Assembly: GCA_025464545.1 (NCBI GenBank)
Contig: JAODMA010000139.1
Span: 1 to 11,483, forward strand
Direction: 5' to 3'
DNA from: Arthrobacter sp.
Lineage (GTDB): Bacteria > Actinomycetota > Actinomycetes > Actinomycetales > Micrococcaceae
DNA length: 11,483 nt
Positions 1-6,341 of this stretch are shown here, in pieces. A program made the translations under genes and the position numbers. The notes under the pieces are model-generated. The model ran no database searches. It saw only the letters and a program-made list of their open reading frames with translations, and had not been told where the DNA came from. Every line of letters starts with the position of its first letter. Within the stretch, counting starts at the first letter, position 1.

Positions 1-453
1 TCGAACCCGGAACCGAAGCAGGGCGTGGGTTCCCACCGCGACGGCGGGGTGCTGACGCTGCTGCTGGTGGAGCCCGGAAAGGGCGGACTCCAGGTGGAAC
101 ACGAAGGCCGGTGGATCGACGCACCGCAGGTACCAGGAACCTTCGTGGTCAACATCGGCGAGATGCTCGAACTGGCCACGAACGGATACCTCAAAGCGAC
201 CCTGCACCGCGTGATCTCGCCGCTGCGTGGCACCGACCGGATCTCGCTTCCGTTCTTCTACAACCCGGCACTGGATGCGACGATGCCGCAACTGGCCGTG
301 GCTCCTGAATTCCAGGCCAGGGCCCGCGGCCTGTCGGTCGATCCAACCAACAGCCCGATCCTGGAAACCTACGGGGACAACGCCCTGCGCTACCGGTTGC
401 GGGCCCACCCGAACGTTGTCGCGGAACACCATGCGGATCTGCTGAAAGGCTGA
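1..453 (+). CDS. 2-oxoglutarate/Fe(II)-dependent oxygenase, isopenicillin N synthase-like (3' part only)
   Basis: The frame is open from the first base of the window, so this is the C-terminal part (150 residues) of a gene that starts upstream. Seen: an H-x-D iron-binding motif (His-Arg-Asp in GSHRDGG, about residues 12-14 of the fragment), a distal His in ATLHRV, and the R-x-S motif that binds the 2-oxoglutarate carboxylate in RISLPFFYNP. Their order and spacing are those of the double-stranded beta-helix core of the isopenicillin N synthase/gibberellin oxidase family. Members couple 2-oxoglutarate decarboxylation to oxidation of a small substrate in the cytoplasm; in bacteria many are of unknown substrate. 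Nothing here identifies the substrate. The gene ends about 350 bases before the next plus-strand gene, and no terminator hairpin is evident after it. Family call is firm; pathway unknown. Confidence 0.88.
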   Translation, partial: SNPEPKQGVGSHRDGGVLTLLLVEPGKGGLQVEHEGRWIDAPQVPGTFVVNIGEMLELATNGYLKATLHRVISPLRGTDRISLPFFYNPALDATMPQLAVAPEFQARARGLSVDPTNSPILETYGDNALRYRLRAHPNVVAEHHADLLKG

Positions 454-551
454 CGACCCGCGTTCCAGGTGCATCGCTGCCGTGGACATTCCGACGGTGC
501 TCATCGCCGCATCGTTGCTGCTTCCGCTCTTCGACACCCGAACGTATTCGC

Positions 552-683
552 CTACTGACGGTGTGACCACGTTGTGTGCGGTTCGTCGTCGCCGTCCTCC
601 TGAACCCATGCCGTGAACTCTGCCAGCGTCATGAAGCAGTAGTAGTCGACATAGCGCAGGTTCTGCTTCTCTGTCTTGCTCAT
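552..683 (-). CDS. small hypothetical protein, 43 aa
   Basis: A short ATG-to-TAG frame sits alone in the otherwise empty 454-804 interval, on the strand opposite its neighbours. The 43-residue product starts MSKTEKQNLRYVDYYCFM and continues with an aromatic, acidic C-terminal half (LAEFTAWVQEDGDDEP). It was judged coding because about four fifths of its codons end in G or C and the residue mix is protein-like, with no run of Arg, Pro or Ala as seen in shadow frames. It has no transmembrane stretch or signal peptide. Against it: the only purine-rich run upstream (GGGAGGG, about 20 bases from the ATG) is too far to serve as a normal ribosome site, and no in-frame upstream start exists. I do not recognise the family. 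Confidence 0.5.
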   Translation of the reverse strand: MSKTEKQNLRYVDYYCFMTLAEFTAWVQEDGDDEPHTTWSHRQ

Positions 684-772
684 GACAGTGATTCGACGCG
701 CGTGCCCTCCCGGATGTCGTTCCGCGGTCCCGGCTTCGCGATGGGCTCCGGTGCGCCGGGGGGCGGGCTATC

Positions 773-790
773 CATTTGCGACATTTGCGG
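773..790 (+). repeat. 9-bp tandem direct repeat just upstream of the LigD-polymerase -10 box
   Basis: CATTTGCGA is followed immediately by CATTTGCGG, two 9-bp units differing only in the last base. The pair ends two bases before the TAGCTT -10 candidate at 793-798, where a regulator would contact the promoter. It may be an operator or chance; no factor can be named. Confidence 0.4.
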
Positions 791-792
791 GG

Positions 793-804
793 TAGCTTGT
801 CACC
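793..804 (+). promoter_or_regulatory. leaderless-type promoter: -10 box TAGCTT six bases before the ATG
   Basis: TAGCTT fits the actinobacterial TANNNT -10 consensus and is separated from the ATG at 805 by GTCACC. Transcription starting about seven bases past the box would begin at the A of the ATG, the leaderless arrangement common in Actinobacteria. No Shine-Dalgarno sequence lies upstream, which agrees. No good TTGACA-like -35 was found. Confidence 0.5.
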
Positions 805-1827
805 ATGGCCAGGGAAGAAACCACGCTCACCGTCGACAGCCCACAAGGCCCGCGCGAGGTGCGGCTGTCGAGTCCGTCCAGGGTCGTGTGGCCGGAACTC
901 GGCTTGACCAAGCTGGACCTGGCCCGGTATATGGTCGAGGTTGGGGACGTGTTCCTGACGGCGAACGGCGACCGCCCGGTGACCCTCCAACGGTTTGGTG
1001 GCAATATCGACGGGGACCAGTTCTTCTCGAAGAATCCGCCCAAGGGCGCGCCGGACTTCGTTCGCTCGGTCATGGTGGAATATCCCAGCGCACGCTCGCA
1101 CCCGCAGATGGTGCTTGACGAAGTGGCGGCCGCGGTCTGGGCGGTGCAGATGAACACCATCGTCTTCCACCCGTGGGCATCCAGGGCCGGCAATCCGGAC
1201 AACCCGGACCAGCTCCGGATCGACCTTGACCCGCAGCCCGGAACCGGGTTCGCAGACGCCATCCCGGCCGCCCAGGAACTGCGCTCAGTGCTGGCCGAGG
1301 CCGGGCTGGAGGCTTTCATCAAAACCTCCGGGAACCGTGGGCTGCACGTCTACGCCCCGATCGAGCCCACCCGGGAGTTCCTGGACGTCCGGCACGCCGT
1401 GATCGCGGCAGCCCGCGAACTGGAGCGCCGCATGCCCGCAAAGGTCACGACGGCGTGGTGGAAAGAGGAGCGCGGCACCCGGATCTTCGTCGACTTCAAC
1501 CAGGCGAACCGTGACCGCACCATTGCCGGTGCGTACAGCCCGCGGGCCCTGCCCGGTGCCACTGTCTCCTGCCCGATCGGATGGGAGGAACTCGAAAACG
1601 CCGAGCCGAAGGACTTCACGATTCTCAGTGTCCCCGAGCGGCTCACGAGGACCGGCGATCCCTGGGCGGACATGCATGCAAAGCCAGGAACCATCGATGC
1701 CCTCCTCGGGTGGTGGCAGCGGGACCTGGCCGCCGGACTGGGCGAACTGCCGTTCCCGCCGGATTTTCCGAAGATGCCCGGCGAACCCTCGAGGGTCCAG
1801 CCAAGCCGGGCCCGCGCCAAGGACTAA
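805..1827 (+). CDS. LigD-type polymerase/primase domain protein (non-homologous end joining)
   Basis: A 340-residue protein of the archaeo-eukaryotic primase superfamily, corresponding to the polymerase domain of DNA ligase D. Family members extend, fill in or add ribo- and deoxyribonucleotides at DNA ends during Ku/LigD double-strand-break repair. Seen: the catalytic acidic motif RIDLDPQPG (Asp140 and Asp142), the nucleotide-binding motif KTSGNRGLHVY (Ser175, His181) and the third metal-binding Asp230 in FVDFNQ. The protein is complete and has neither the ligase nor the phosphoesterase module of full LigD, so it resembles the stand-alone PolD proteins of mycobacteria. No ku or ligase gene is in the window. 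The start at 805 is chosen because homologous sequence begins soon after it and because of the leaderless -10 box. The last 20 residues are basic and Pro/Ser-rich, probably a disordered tail. Confidence 0.93.
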   Translation: MAREETTLTVDSPQGPREVRLSSPSRVVWPELGLTKLDLARYMVEVGDVFLTANGDRPVTLQRFGGNIDGDQFFSKNPPKGAPDFVRSVMVEYPSARSHPQMVLDEVAAAVWAVQMNTIVFHPWASRAGNPDNPDQLRIDLDPQPGTGFADAIPAAQELRSVLAEAGLEAFIKTSGNRGLHVYAPIEPTREFLDVRHAVIAAARELERRMPAKVTTAWWKEERGTRIFVDFNQANRDRTIAGAYSPRALPGATVSCPIGWEELENAEPKDFTILSVPERLTRTGDPWADMHAKPGTIDALLGWWQRDLAAGLGELPFPPDFPKMPGEPSRVQPSRARAKD

Positions 1828-1873
1828 CGCCGGGACGGTTGCGTCTTACAGCACACGCGGGTGACTTCCAGGG

Positions 1874-1898
1874 GTTCCTTTGAGGGAATTGGGGGTAT
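1874..1898 (+). promoter_or_regulatory. possible general-stress (SigB/SigF-type) promoter
   Basis: GTTCCT, a 13-base spacer and GGGTAT lie about 80 bases upstream of the phosphoesterase ATG. GGGTAT matches the -10 core of SigB/SigF-type stress sigma factors and the spacing is right, but the -35 half (GTTT expected) is imperfect. Suggestive only. Confidence 0.3.
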
Positions 1899-1975
1899 CA
1901 CTGATCCGCATATGGGAAAGTTCCAGCGTTGGGTCGACCGACCGGCCGGCCCGGTCAAGCAGAGAGCCGGAAGCA

Positions 1976-3076
1976 ATGAGCCGGAATGCCCCCACCACTC
2001 TGGCCGTCAGGGCCGCGCGGCGGGCAGCGGGGCTGGTCTTGGCAGTGGTTCTCGCCCTGGCGTCGGCAGCATGCACGCCGACGCCACCGGCGCCCGGGCC
2101 GGCGGTCCCGTCCACCGGAACCCCCGGGCACGTCTTCATAGTCAATCTCGAAAACAAGGGCTACGACGAGGTCTGGGGTCCCGGCTCTGCGGCGCCGTAC
2201 TTGTCCACCACCCTTCGCGCCCAAGGTGTGCTGCTGACCCAGTACTACGGCATCGCCCACCACTCCAACCCGAACTACCTCGCCCAGATTTCCGGGCAGG
2301 CCTCAAATGCCATGACCCGGAACGATTGCCCGACCTATACGCCCCTCACGCAGACCGGGGACGCAACCCCGGGCCAGGTCCAGGGCACCGGCTGCGTCTA
2401 TCCGGCATCGGTGCCTACCGTGGCGGGACAACTCAGCGCGGCGGGAAAGAGCTGGAAAGGCTACATGGAGGACATGAAAACCCCGTGCCGGCATCCCGAC
2501 CCAGGCGCCAGGGACTCCAGTCAGAACGCGAAGGTCGGCGACCAGTACGCCACCCGTCACAACCCGTTTGTGTATTTTGAGGAGATCACCTCGTCCCCGG
2601 ACTGCCGGGCCAACGACGTCGACTTCGGCGAGTTGGCGGGCGACCTGGGATCCGTCGAGACAACTCCTGCCCTGTCCTACATCACACCCAATTTGTGCAA
2701 CGACGGACACGACCACCCGTGCGTCGATGGAAGCCCGGGCGGACTGGTCAGCGCCGACACCTGGCTCGGCCGGCAGATCCCGCGGATTCTGGAATCACCC
2801 GCGTTCAAGAAGGACGGGATGCTCGTTATCACCTTCGATGAATCCGAGGGCAACACCGACGGCCCATCGGGCATACCGGGCGGCACGGCCGGCGGACGGA
2901 TCGGTGCGCTTGTGCTCTCGCCCTTTACCAAGGGCGGTACGACGTCGGATCGGCCTTACAACCATTTCAGTCTCCTGGCCAGCGTTGAGGACATCTTCTC
3001 CCTGCCCCGGCTCGGATATGCCGGGGCGGCGGGGCTGAACAGCTTCGGTTCCGACGTCTTCAACTCCCGGTTCTGA
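1976..3076 (+). CDS. secreted lipoprotein phosphoesterase (acid phosphatase/phospholipase C superfamily)
   Basis: A 366-residue phosphoesterase-family (PF04185-like) protein, the superfamily that includes acid phosphatases such as mycobacterial SapM and also phospholipases C. Residues 1-33 form an Arg-rich n-region, a hydrophobic core (AAGLVLAVVLALA) and a lipobox SAAC with lipidated Cys33; a Pro/Thr-rich linker follows. Family motifs: VNLENKGYDEVWG (56-68), HHSNPNYLAQISG (95-107), GKSWKGYMEDM (157-167), YITPNLCNDGHD (235-246), ITFDESEG (285-292) and YNHFSLL (328-334), supplying the usual Glu, Asn, Asp and His metal and catalytic positions. Six of its cysteines are spread through the mature domain, consistent with disulfides outside the cell. 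An in-frame start at 1880 exists, but the ATG at 1976 is preferred: it puts the signal peptide at the N-terminus and follows a GGAAG ribosome site. Probable role: phosphate release from organic phosphomonoesters at the cell surface; the exact substrate is unknown. Confidence 0.9.
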   Translation: MSRNAPTTLAVRAARRAAGLVLAVVLALASAACTPTPPAPGPAVPSTGTPGHVFIVNLENKGYDEVWGPGSAAPYLSTTLRAQGVLLTQYYGIAHHSNPNYLAQISGQASNAMTRNDCPTYTPLTQTGDATPGQVQGTGCVYPASVPTVAGQLSAAGKSWKGYMEDMKTPCRHPDPGARDSSQNAKVGDQYATRHNPFVYFEEITSSPDCRANDVDFGELAGDLGSVETTPALSYITPNLCNDGHDHPCVDGSPGGLVSADTWLGRQIPRILESPAFKKDGMLVITFDESEGNTDGPSGIPGGTAGGRIGALVLSPFTKGGTTSDRPYNHFSLLASVEDIFSLPRLGYAGAAGLNSFGSDVFNSRF

Positions 3077-3167
3077 CCGGGACTTTCGGTCGCGGCCTCT
3101 GAACTGCCACCACCCTCCGAACCTGAACGACACGAGCGCCGCACCGGCAGGCCGGCCAGGGGATCCA

Positions 3168-3181
3168 GGGCCGTCCGGCCC
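3168..3181 (+). terminator. possible hairpin terminator after the phosphoesterase gene
   Basis: GGGCC and GGCCC flank a GTCC loop and are followed by CTTTCC. The stem is only 5 bp and lies about 90 bases past the stop, so this is a weak candidate. A second weak stem (GACCG/CGGTC, 3075-3091) overlaps the stop codon itself. Confidence 0.3.
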
Positions 3182-3182
3182 C

Positions 3183-3211
3183 TTTCCGAATGCGGGACCT
3201 GCACATAGATT
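3183..3211 (+). promoter_or_regulatory. possible promoter of the cyclopropane synthase gene
   Basis: TTTCCG (3183-3188), a 17-base spacer and TAGATT (3206-3211). The -10 is good for a high-GC actinobacterium and the -35 is poor. It would give a leader of roughly 40 bases including an AAGAAGGG ribosome site at 3241-3248. Confidence 0.35.
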
Positions 3212-3256
3212 AGGGCCACGGAAGCCACCGGAAGAACCGTAAGAAGGGTTGGGGAC

Positions 3257-4540
3257 ATGGGGACACATACAAATGCAGCATCACGGCTTGCCGAAGCGCT
3301 GGCCATCGTCCTTGGCACTCCGGAAATCCCGCTGCGGCTGCAAGCCTGGGACGGTTCGGAGGCGGGTCCGGCAGGTGCGCCGCTCATCGTGTTCAAGTCG
3401 CGGCGGGCCTTGCGCCGGATACTGTGGTCGCCCGGGCAGCTGGGCCTCAGCCGGGCGTACGTGTCCGGCGAAATCGATGCTCCCGGCGACGTCTTTGCGA
3501 GCTTCGCCGCGCTAAGCTCTGCCGGCAAGTTCGCGGAGCCCGGACCGTTCCGCCGGCCCACGGTCCGCGAACTGGGCACCATTCTTGGGACCGCCATCCG
3601 GCTCGGTGCACTGGGGCCGAACCCGTCACCGCCGCCGGAAGAAGCAAAGATCGTCCGCGCGGGTCGACGTCACTCCCAGAAGCGCGACGCTGCGGCTATC
3701 TCGCATCACTACGACGTCGGCAACGACTTCTACGCCCTCGTCCTGGGTCCCTCAATGGTGTACTCCTGCGCGGTCTGGGACGACGAGGAGATGGGGCTGG
3801 AGGCCGCCCAGGAAGCCAAGCTGGACCTGGTGTGCCGCAAGCTCGGCCTGCAGCCGGGTATGCGCGTGCTCGATGTCGGCTGCGGTTGGGGCAGCTTTGC
3901 GTTGCATGCCGCCCAGCGCTACGGAGCCGACGTCGTCGGTGTCACCCTTTCGACGGAACAGGCGGCGCTGGCGGGCAAGCGGGTGGCCGACGCCGGGTTG
4001 ACCGATCGGGTGGACATCAGGGTGCAGGACTACCGCGACACCGATGATGGCCCGTTCGATGCCATCAGCTCCATCGGCATGTCGGAGCATGTCGGCCGCG
4101 AACAGATGCCCGCCTACATCTCACGGCTGCATGGCCTTCTCCGCCCCGGGGGTCGGCTGCTGAACCACGCCATTTCCTGGAACGCCGGCCCCACTGACCC
4201 GGATCCGCATTCCTTCATACCCCGCTACGTTTTCCCCGATGGCGAGATGCTCAGCCTTGCCGACACCATTAGCGCGCTGGAGGCCGGGAACTTCGAGGTG
4301 CTCGATGTGGAAGCGTTGCGACGCCACTACGCTCTGACCCTCCGCGCCTGGGTTCAGAACCTGGAGGAGCACTGGACGGAGGCTGTGGAGGCCGTGGGCG
4401 CGGGACGGGCGCGGGTGTGGCGGTTGTACATGGCAGCGAGCGCCCTGGGTTTCGAAGCCGGACTGACGGGGGTCAACCAGGTACTGGTGCAGCGGGCCGG
4501 CGGCGCCGAACCGCCCCTGCGCCGGAGCGGCTGGGTCTAG
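3257..4540 (+). CDS. cyclopropane-fatty-acyl-phospholipid synthase family methyltransferase
   Basis: A 427-residue SAM-dependent methyltransferase of the CFA synthase family, acting on the cis double bond of unsaturated acyl chains in membrane phospholipid. The N-terminal ~130 residues (DGSEAGPAGAPLIVFKS, then RRILWSPGQLGLSRAYVSGEID) match the lipid-binding region of actinobacterial UfaA1/BfaB-type enzymes. The catalytic domain shows ISHHYDVGNDFYALVLG (149-164), YSCAVW with Cys171, SAM motif I VLDVGCGWGSF (about 204-214) and SIGMSEHVG (272-280), whose Glu corresponds to the bicarbonate-binding Glu of E. coli Cfa. Length equals that of mycobacterial UfaA1. It could make cyclopropane fatty acids or, like BfaB, a 10-methylene intermediate; the partner reductase BfaA is not in the window. 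The ATG at 3257 has AAGAAGGG eight bases upstream. Its stop overlaps that of the convergent hydrolase gene. Confidence 0.93.
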   Translation: MGTHTNAASRLAEALAIVLGTPEIPLRLQAWDGSEAGPAGAPLIVFKSRRALRRILWSPGQLGLSRAYVSGEIDAPGDVFASFAALSSAGKFAEPGPFRRPTVRELGTILGTAIRLGALGPNPSPPPEEAKIVRAGRRHSQKRDAAAISHHYDVGNDFYALVLGPSMVYSCAVWDDEEMGLEAAQEAKLDLVCRKLGLQPGMRVLDVGCGWGSFALHAAQRYGADVVGVTLSTEQAALAGKRVADAGLTDRVDIRVQDYRDTDDGPFDAISSIGMSEHVGREQMPAYISRLHGLLRPGGRLLNHAISWNAGPTDPDPHSFIPRYVFPDGEMLSLADTISALEAGNFEVLDVEALRRHYALTLRAWVQNLEEHWTEAVEAVGAGRARVWRLYMAASALGFEAGLTGVNQVLVQRAGGAEPPLRRSGWV

Positions 4541-5202
4541 CTGCGGACCTTCAGGAACTCCGCAACGGCGTCCGCCAGGGATGCGCCTACCTCCTCCGGC
4601 GGGCGCTTGAGGCCTGCCACGTCAAAGGTGTGGCCGCCGCCCTGGCGCCACTCCAAGGTTGCCGAAGACCCGATGCGGGCTACCACCGCCTCCAGCAGTT
4701 CCGGGGTCGCAAAAGGGTCCCGCGTCCCCTGCAGGAAAAGCATCGGCAGGGTCAGCCCATAGAGGTGCTCGTCGCGGAGCTTTTCCGGCTTGCCCGGGGG
4801 ATGGAGCGGATAACCGAGATAGACGAGCCCCGCAGCGGCCATGCCCTCGGCGACTGCCATCGAGGCCATCCGGCCGCCGAACGACTTACCAGCGGCCCAC
4901 AGCGGCTCGCCGGCCGACCGTGCCGCAGCTTCCTCCATGGCGGCGCGCCAGGTCGCGATCGCCGCCGGTGGCTTGTCCGGAAACTTCTTCCCGGCCTCGC
5001 GGTAGGGGAAGTTGAAGCGGAGGGTGGCGACGGACTCCGCGTTCAAGGCCCGCGTGAAGCCGGCGAGGAAGGGATGGTCCATGCCGGTACCTGCACCGTG
5101 CGCAACCACGAGCGTGGCGAAGGGGCTGGTGGGCCTGGCGTAGACCGCGGAGACCTCTGTATCGCCGGTGGTGATCGAGACGGGAGATTCGAGTGTCGCC
5201 AT
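4537..5202 (-). CDS. alpha/beta hydrolase, KANL3/Tex30-like
   Basis: A 221-residue cytoplasmic alpha/beta hydrolase of the small dienelactone-hydrolase-like group annotated KANL3/Tex30. Seen: an oxyanion-region strand VVAHGAGTGMDHPFL (32-46), RFNFPYREAG, a nucleophile elbow GKSFGG with Ser107, the acid in LQGTRDPFA (Asp162) and the catalytic His191 in GGGHTF, so the triad is complete. No signal peptide or membrane segment. Substrate unknown; the family is mostly uncharacterised in bacteria. The ATG at 5202 is preceded by GGAG only two bases away, which is too close for good pairing. A CAGAAT hexamer six bases upstream would instead allow leaderless transcription, though it fits TANNNT poorly. 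The gene is convergent with the cyclopropane synthase gene, and both stops lie within one CTAG. Confidence 0.88.
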   Translation of the reverse strand: MATLESPVSITTGDTEVSAVYARPTSPFATLVVAHGAGTGMDHPFLAGFTRALNAESVATLRFNFPYREAGKKFPDKPPAAIATWRAAMEEAAARSAGEPLWAAGKSFGGRMASMAVAEGMAAAGLVYLGYPLHPPGKPEKLRDEHLYGLTLPMLFLQGTRDPFATPELLEAVVARIGSSATLEWRQGGGHTFDVAGLKRPPEEVGASLADAVAEFLKVRS

Positions 5203-5243
5203 GACTCCATTCTGCCGTCTGCGCGGGACGGGCCGCCGCTGGT

Positions 5244-5255
5244 TAGGCTGTCACC
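5244..5255 (+). promoter_or_regulatory. leaderless-type promoter: TAGGCT six bases before an ATG
   Basis: TAGGCT, then GTCACC, then ATG at 5256. Box spacing and the six bases before the ATG are the same as at 793-804. It could drive the 8-codon ORF at 5256 and the GNAT gene behind it. No clear -35. Confidence 0.45.
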
Positions 5256-5282
5256 ATGAGCATGGCCGACTTCCGCCAGTGA
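5256..5282 (+). CDS. possible 8-codon upstream ORF (MSMADFRQ)
   Basis: ATG AGC ATG GCC GAC TTC CGC CAG TGA directly follows a leaderless-type -10 box and lies 55 bases ahead of the GNAT gene. It may be a regulatory upstream ORF or the stub of a decayed gene: past the TGA the same frame stays open for about 40 more codons and begins NPVQADAGIYLTPVEARV, which looks protein-like. Too short to judge by coding statistics. Confidence 0.3.
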   Translation: MSMADFRQ

Positions 5283-5337
5283 AACCCGGTCCAAGCCGAT
5301 GCCGGCATATACCTCACCCCCGTAGAAGCGAGAGTAA

Positions 5338-5685
5338 ATGAGCCCGATCACCTTCCGCCACAATCCCGATCGAAGCCGCTTCGAAGTGCTCGATGGTGAC
5401 ACCGTCATTGGGCGGGCCGCCTACGTGGATCGCGTCGACGAGGGCCAGCGGATCTTTTATCACACGGTCATCAACGAAGAATATGAGGGCCAGGGCTTAG
5501 CGGGCCGTCTGGCGGCGCAGGCACTGGACGGGACTGTAGCCGCGGGCCTGCGGATCGTGCCCGTCTGCCCGTACATCAAGAAGTACCTGCAGAAGCATCC
5601 CGGGTACTCGGCGAACGTCCAGAAGCCAACCCCGGCCATTCTTGAGTTTCTCAGTGCGTTCCTGGAACAGCGCGCCCGTCGGTGA
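5338..5685 (+). CDS. small GNAT-related N-acetyltransferase (YidJ/PF14542-like)
   Basis: A 115-residue protein of the short GCN5-related acetyltransferase-like group. Seen: FYHTVINEEYEGQGLAGRLA (40-59), which contains the acetyl-CoA pyrophosphate-binding Q-x-x-G-x-A type loop (EGQGLA), and the group's signature VCPYIKKYLQKHPGY (76-90). Members cover only the CoA-binding core of the GNAT fold, and their acceptor substrate is generally unknown; the protein is cytoplasmic. The ATG at 5338 is used because family similarity starts immediately after it; the ribosome site is weak (AGAAGCGAGAG). It ends 19 bases before the convergent TMEM175 gene, with no recognisable terminator between them. Confidence 0.88.
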   Translation: MSPITFRHNPDRSRFEVLDGDTVIGRAAYVDRVDEGQRIFYHTVINEEYEGQGLAGRLAAQALDGTVAAGLRIVPVCPYIKKYLQKHPGYSANVQKPTPAILEFLSAFLEQRARR

Positions 5686-5704
5686 GCAGGACTTAGGCGC
5701 CGGG

Positions 5705-6328
5705 TTACAGGGTGTGGGAACCGGGGCTGCTGGACCGGCCCGGGGTTTCCCCCGCGCGGGACAGATACCTCTCCACCCGGCGGTCCGGAATTAGCCAGAT
5801 AGCCGCAACACCGGAGTAGACGGCGACGCCCAGCGCCGGATGCACGAGGCTGAGGGCCATTCCCGCGACGTAAAGGAAGGGGGATGCCCTGCCCTTCCAA
5901 TCCCGGCCCATCGCCACGTCCAAGGCGCCGTTCCGTCCTTGCCGCCGGACCAGCGCCGTCTTCAAAACGTAAAAAGCGATTGCGGCAAGCAGCAGGTTCA
6001 GCCCGTACACAAGCACCGGAACCTCGGCCAGGTCGCTGGTGTTCATCCAACGGGTGGTAAACGGAAACAGCGATAGCCAGAACAGCAGATGCAGATTGGC
6101 CCAGAGGATCCCACCGCTGATCCTGCCGGCCAGGTGAAGCATGTGGTGGTGGTTGTTCCAATAGATCCCGACGTACGCAAAGCTCAGTAGATAGCTGAAG
6201 AACGTCGGCACCTCCTCCAGGAGTGCATGCCAGGTGGGTTCTGCCGGGACGTGGAGTTCGAGGACCATGATGGTGATGATGATGGCCAGCACACCGTCGC
6301 TGAAGGCCTCGAGCCGGTTCTTATTCAT
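5705..6328 (-). CDS. TMEM175-family potassium channel-like membrane protein (DUF1211)
   Basis: A 207-residue multi-pass membrane protein. The N-terminus carries the family signature RLEAFSDGVLAIIITIMVLEL (Arg5, FSDG at 9-12), the first helix of prokaryotic TMEM175 channels, whose hydrophobic residues line the potassium pore. Further helices are visible at about 42-56, 74-92, 104-123, 148-166 and 168-184, giving six; WNNHH (57-61) and the WLSLFPFTTRW block are also family-typical. Bacterial members assemble as tetramers, and their physiological role is poorly defined. The gene lies 13 bases behind the cupredoxin gene and has no clear Shine-Dalgarno (GCAAGCGCTCTG precedes the ATG), so it is probably co-transcribed and may be translationally coupled. 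The last ~25 residues are polar and cytoplasmic. Confidence 0.92.
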   Translation of the reverse strand: MNKNRLEAFSDGVLAIIITIMVLELHVPAEPTWHALLEEVPTFFSYLLSFAYVGIYWNNHHHMLHLAGRISGGILWANLHLLFWLSLFPFTTRWMNTSDLAEVPVLVYGLNLLLAAIAFYVLKTALVRRQGRNGALDVAMGRDWKGRASPFLYVAGMALSLVHPALGVAVYSGVAAIWLIPDRRVERYLSRAGETPGRSSSPGSHTL

Positions 6329-6341
6329 CAGAGCGCTTGCG

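Noticed and set aside
776..798. PafBC/RecA-NDp-type DNA-damage promoter (TTGTCRGTG-N8-TAnnnT) before the LigD polymerase gene
   Set aside because: TTGCGACAT-N8-TAGCTT has the exact spacing and a TAnnnT box, but only 4 of the 9 upstream positions match, so it is not claimed.
576..1118. 180-aa plus-strand frame crossing the 454-804 interval into the LigD gene
   Set aside because: Most of it overlaps the LigD polymerase gene in another frame, and its residue composition is shadow-like.
1861..2580. 239-aa plus-strand open frame
   Set aside because: Out-of-frame shadow of the phosphoesterase, rich in Arg, Gly and Pro; the other frame carries the lipobox and family motifs.
4417..5259. 280-aa plus-strand open frame
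   Set aside because: It is antisense to the alpha/beta hydrolase, which has a full catalytic triad; the plus-strand product is Arg/Gly-rich with no recognisable motif.
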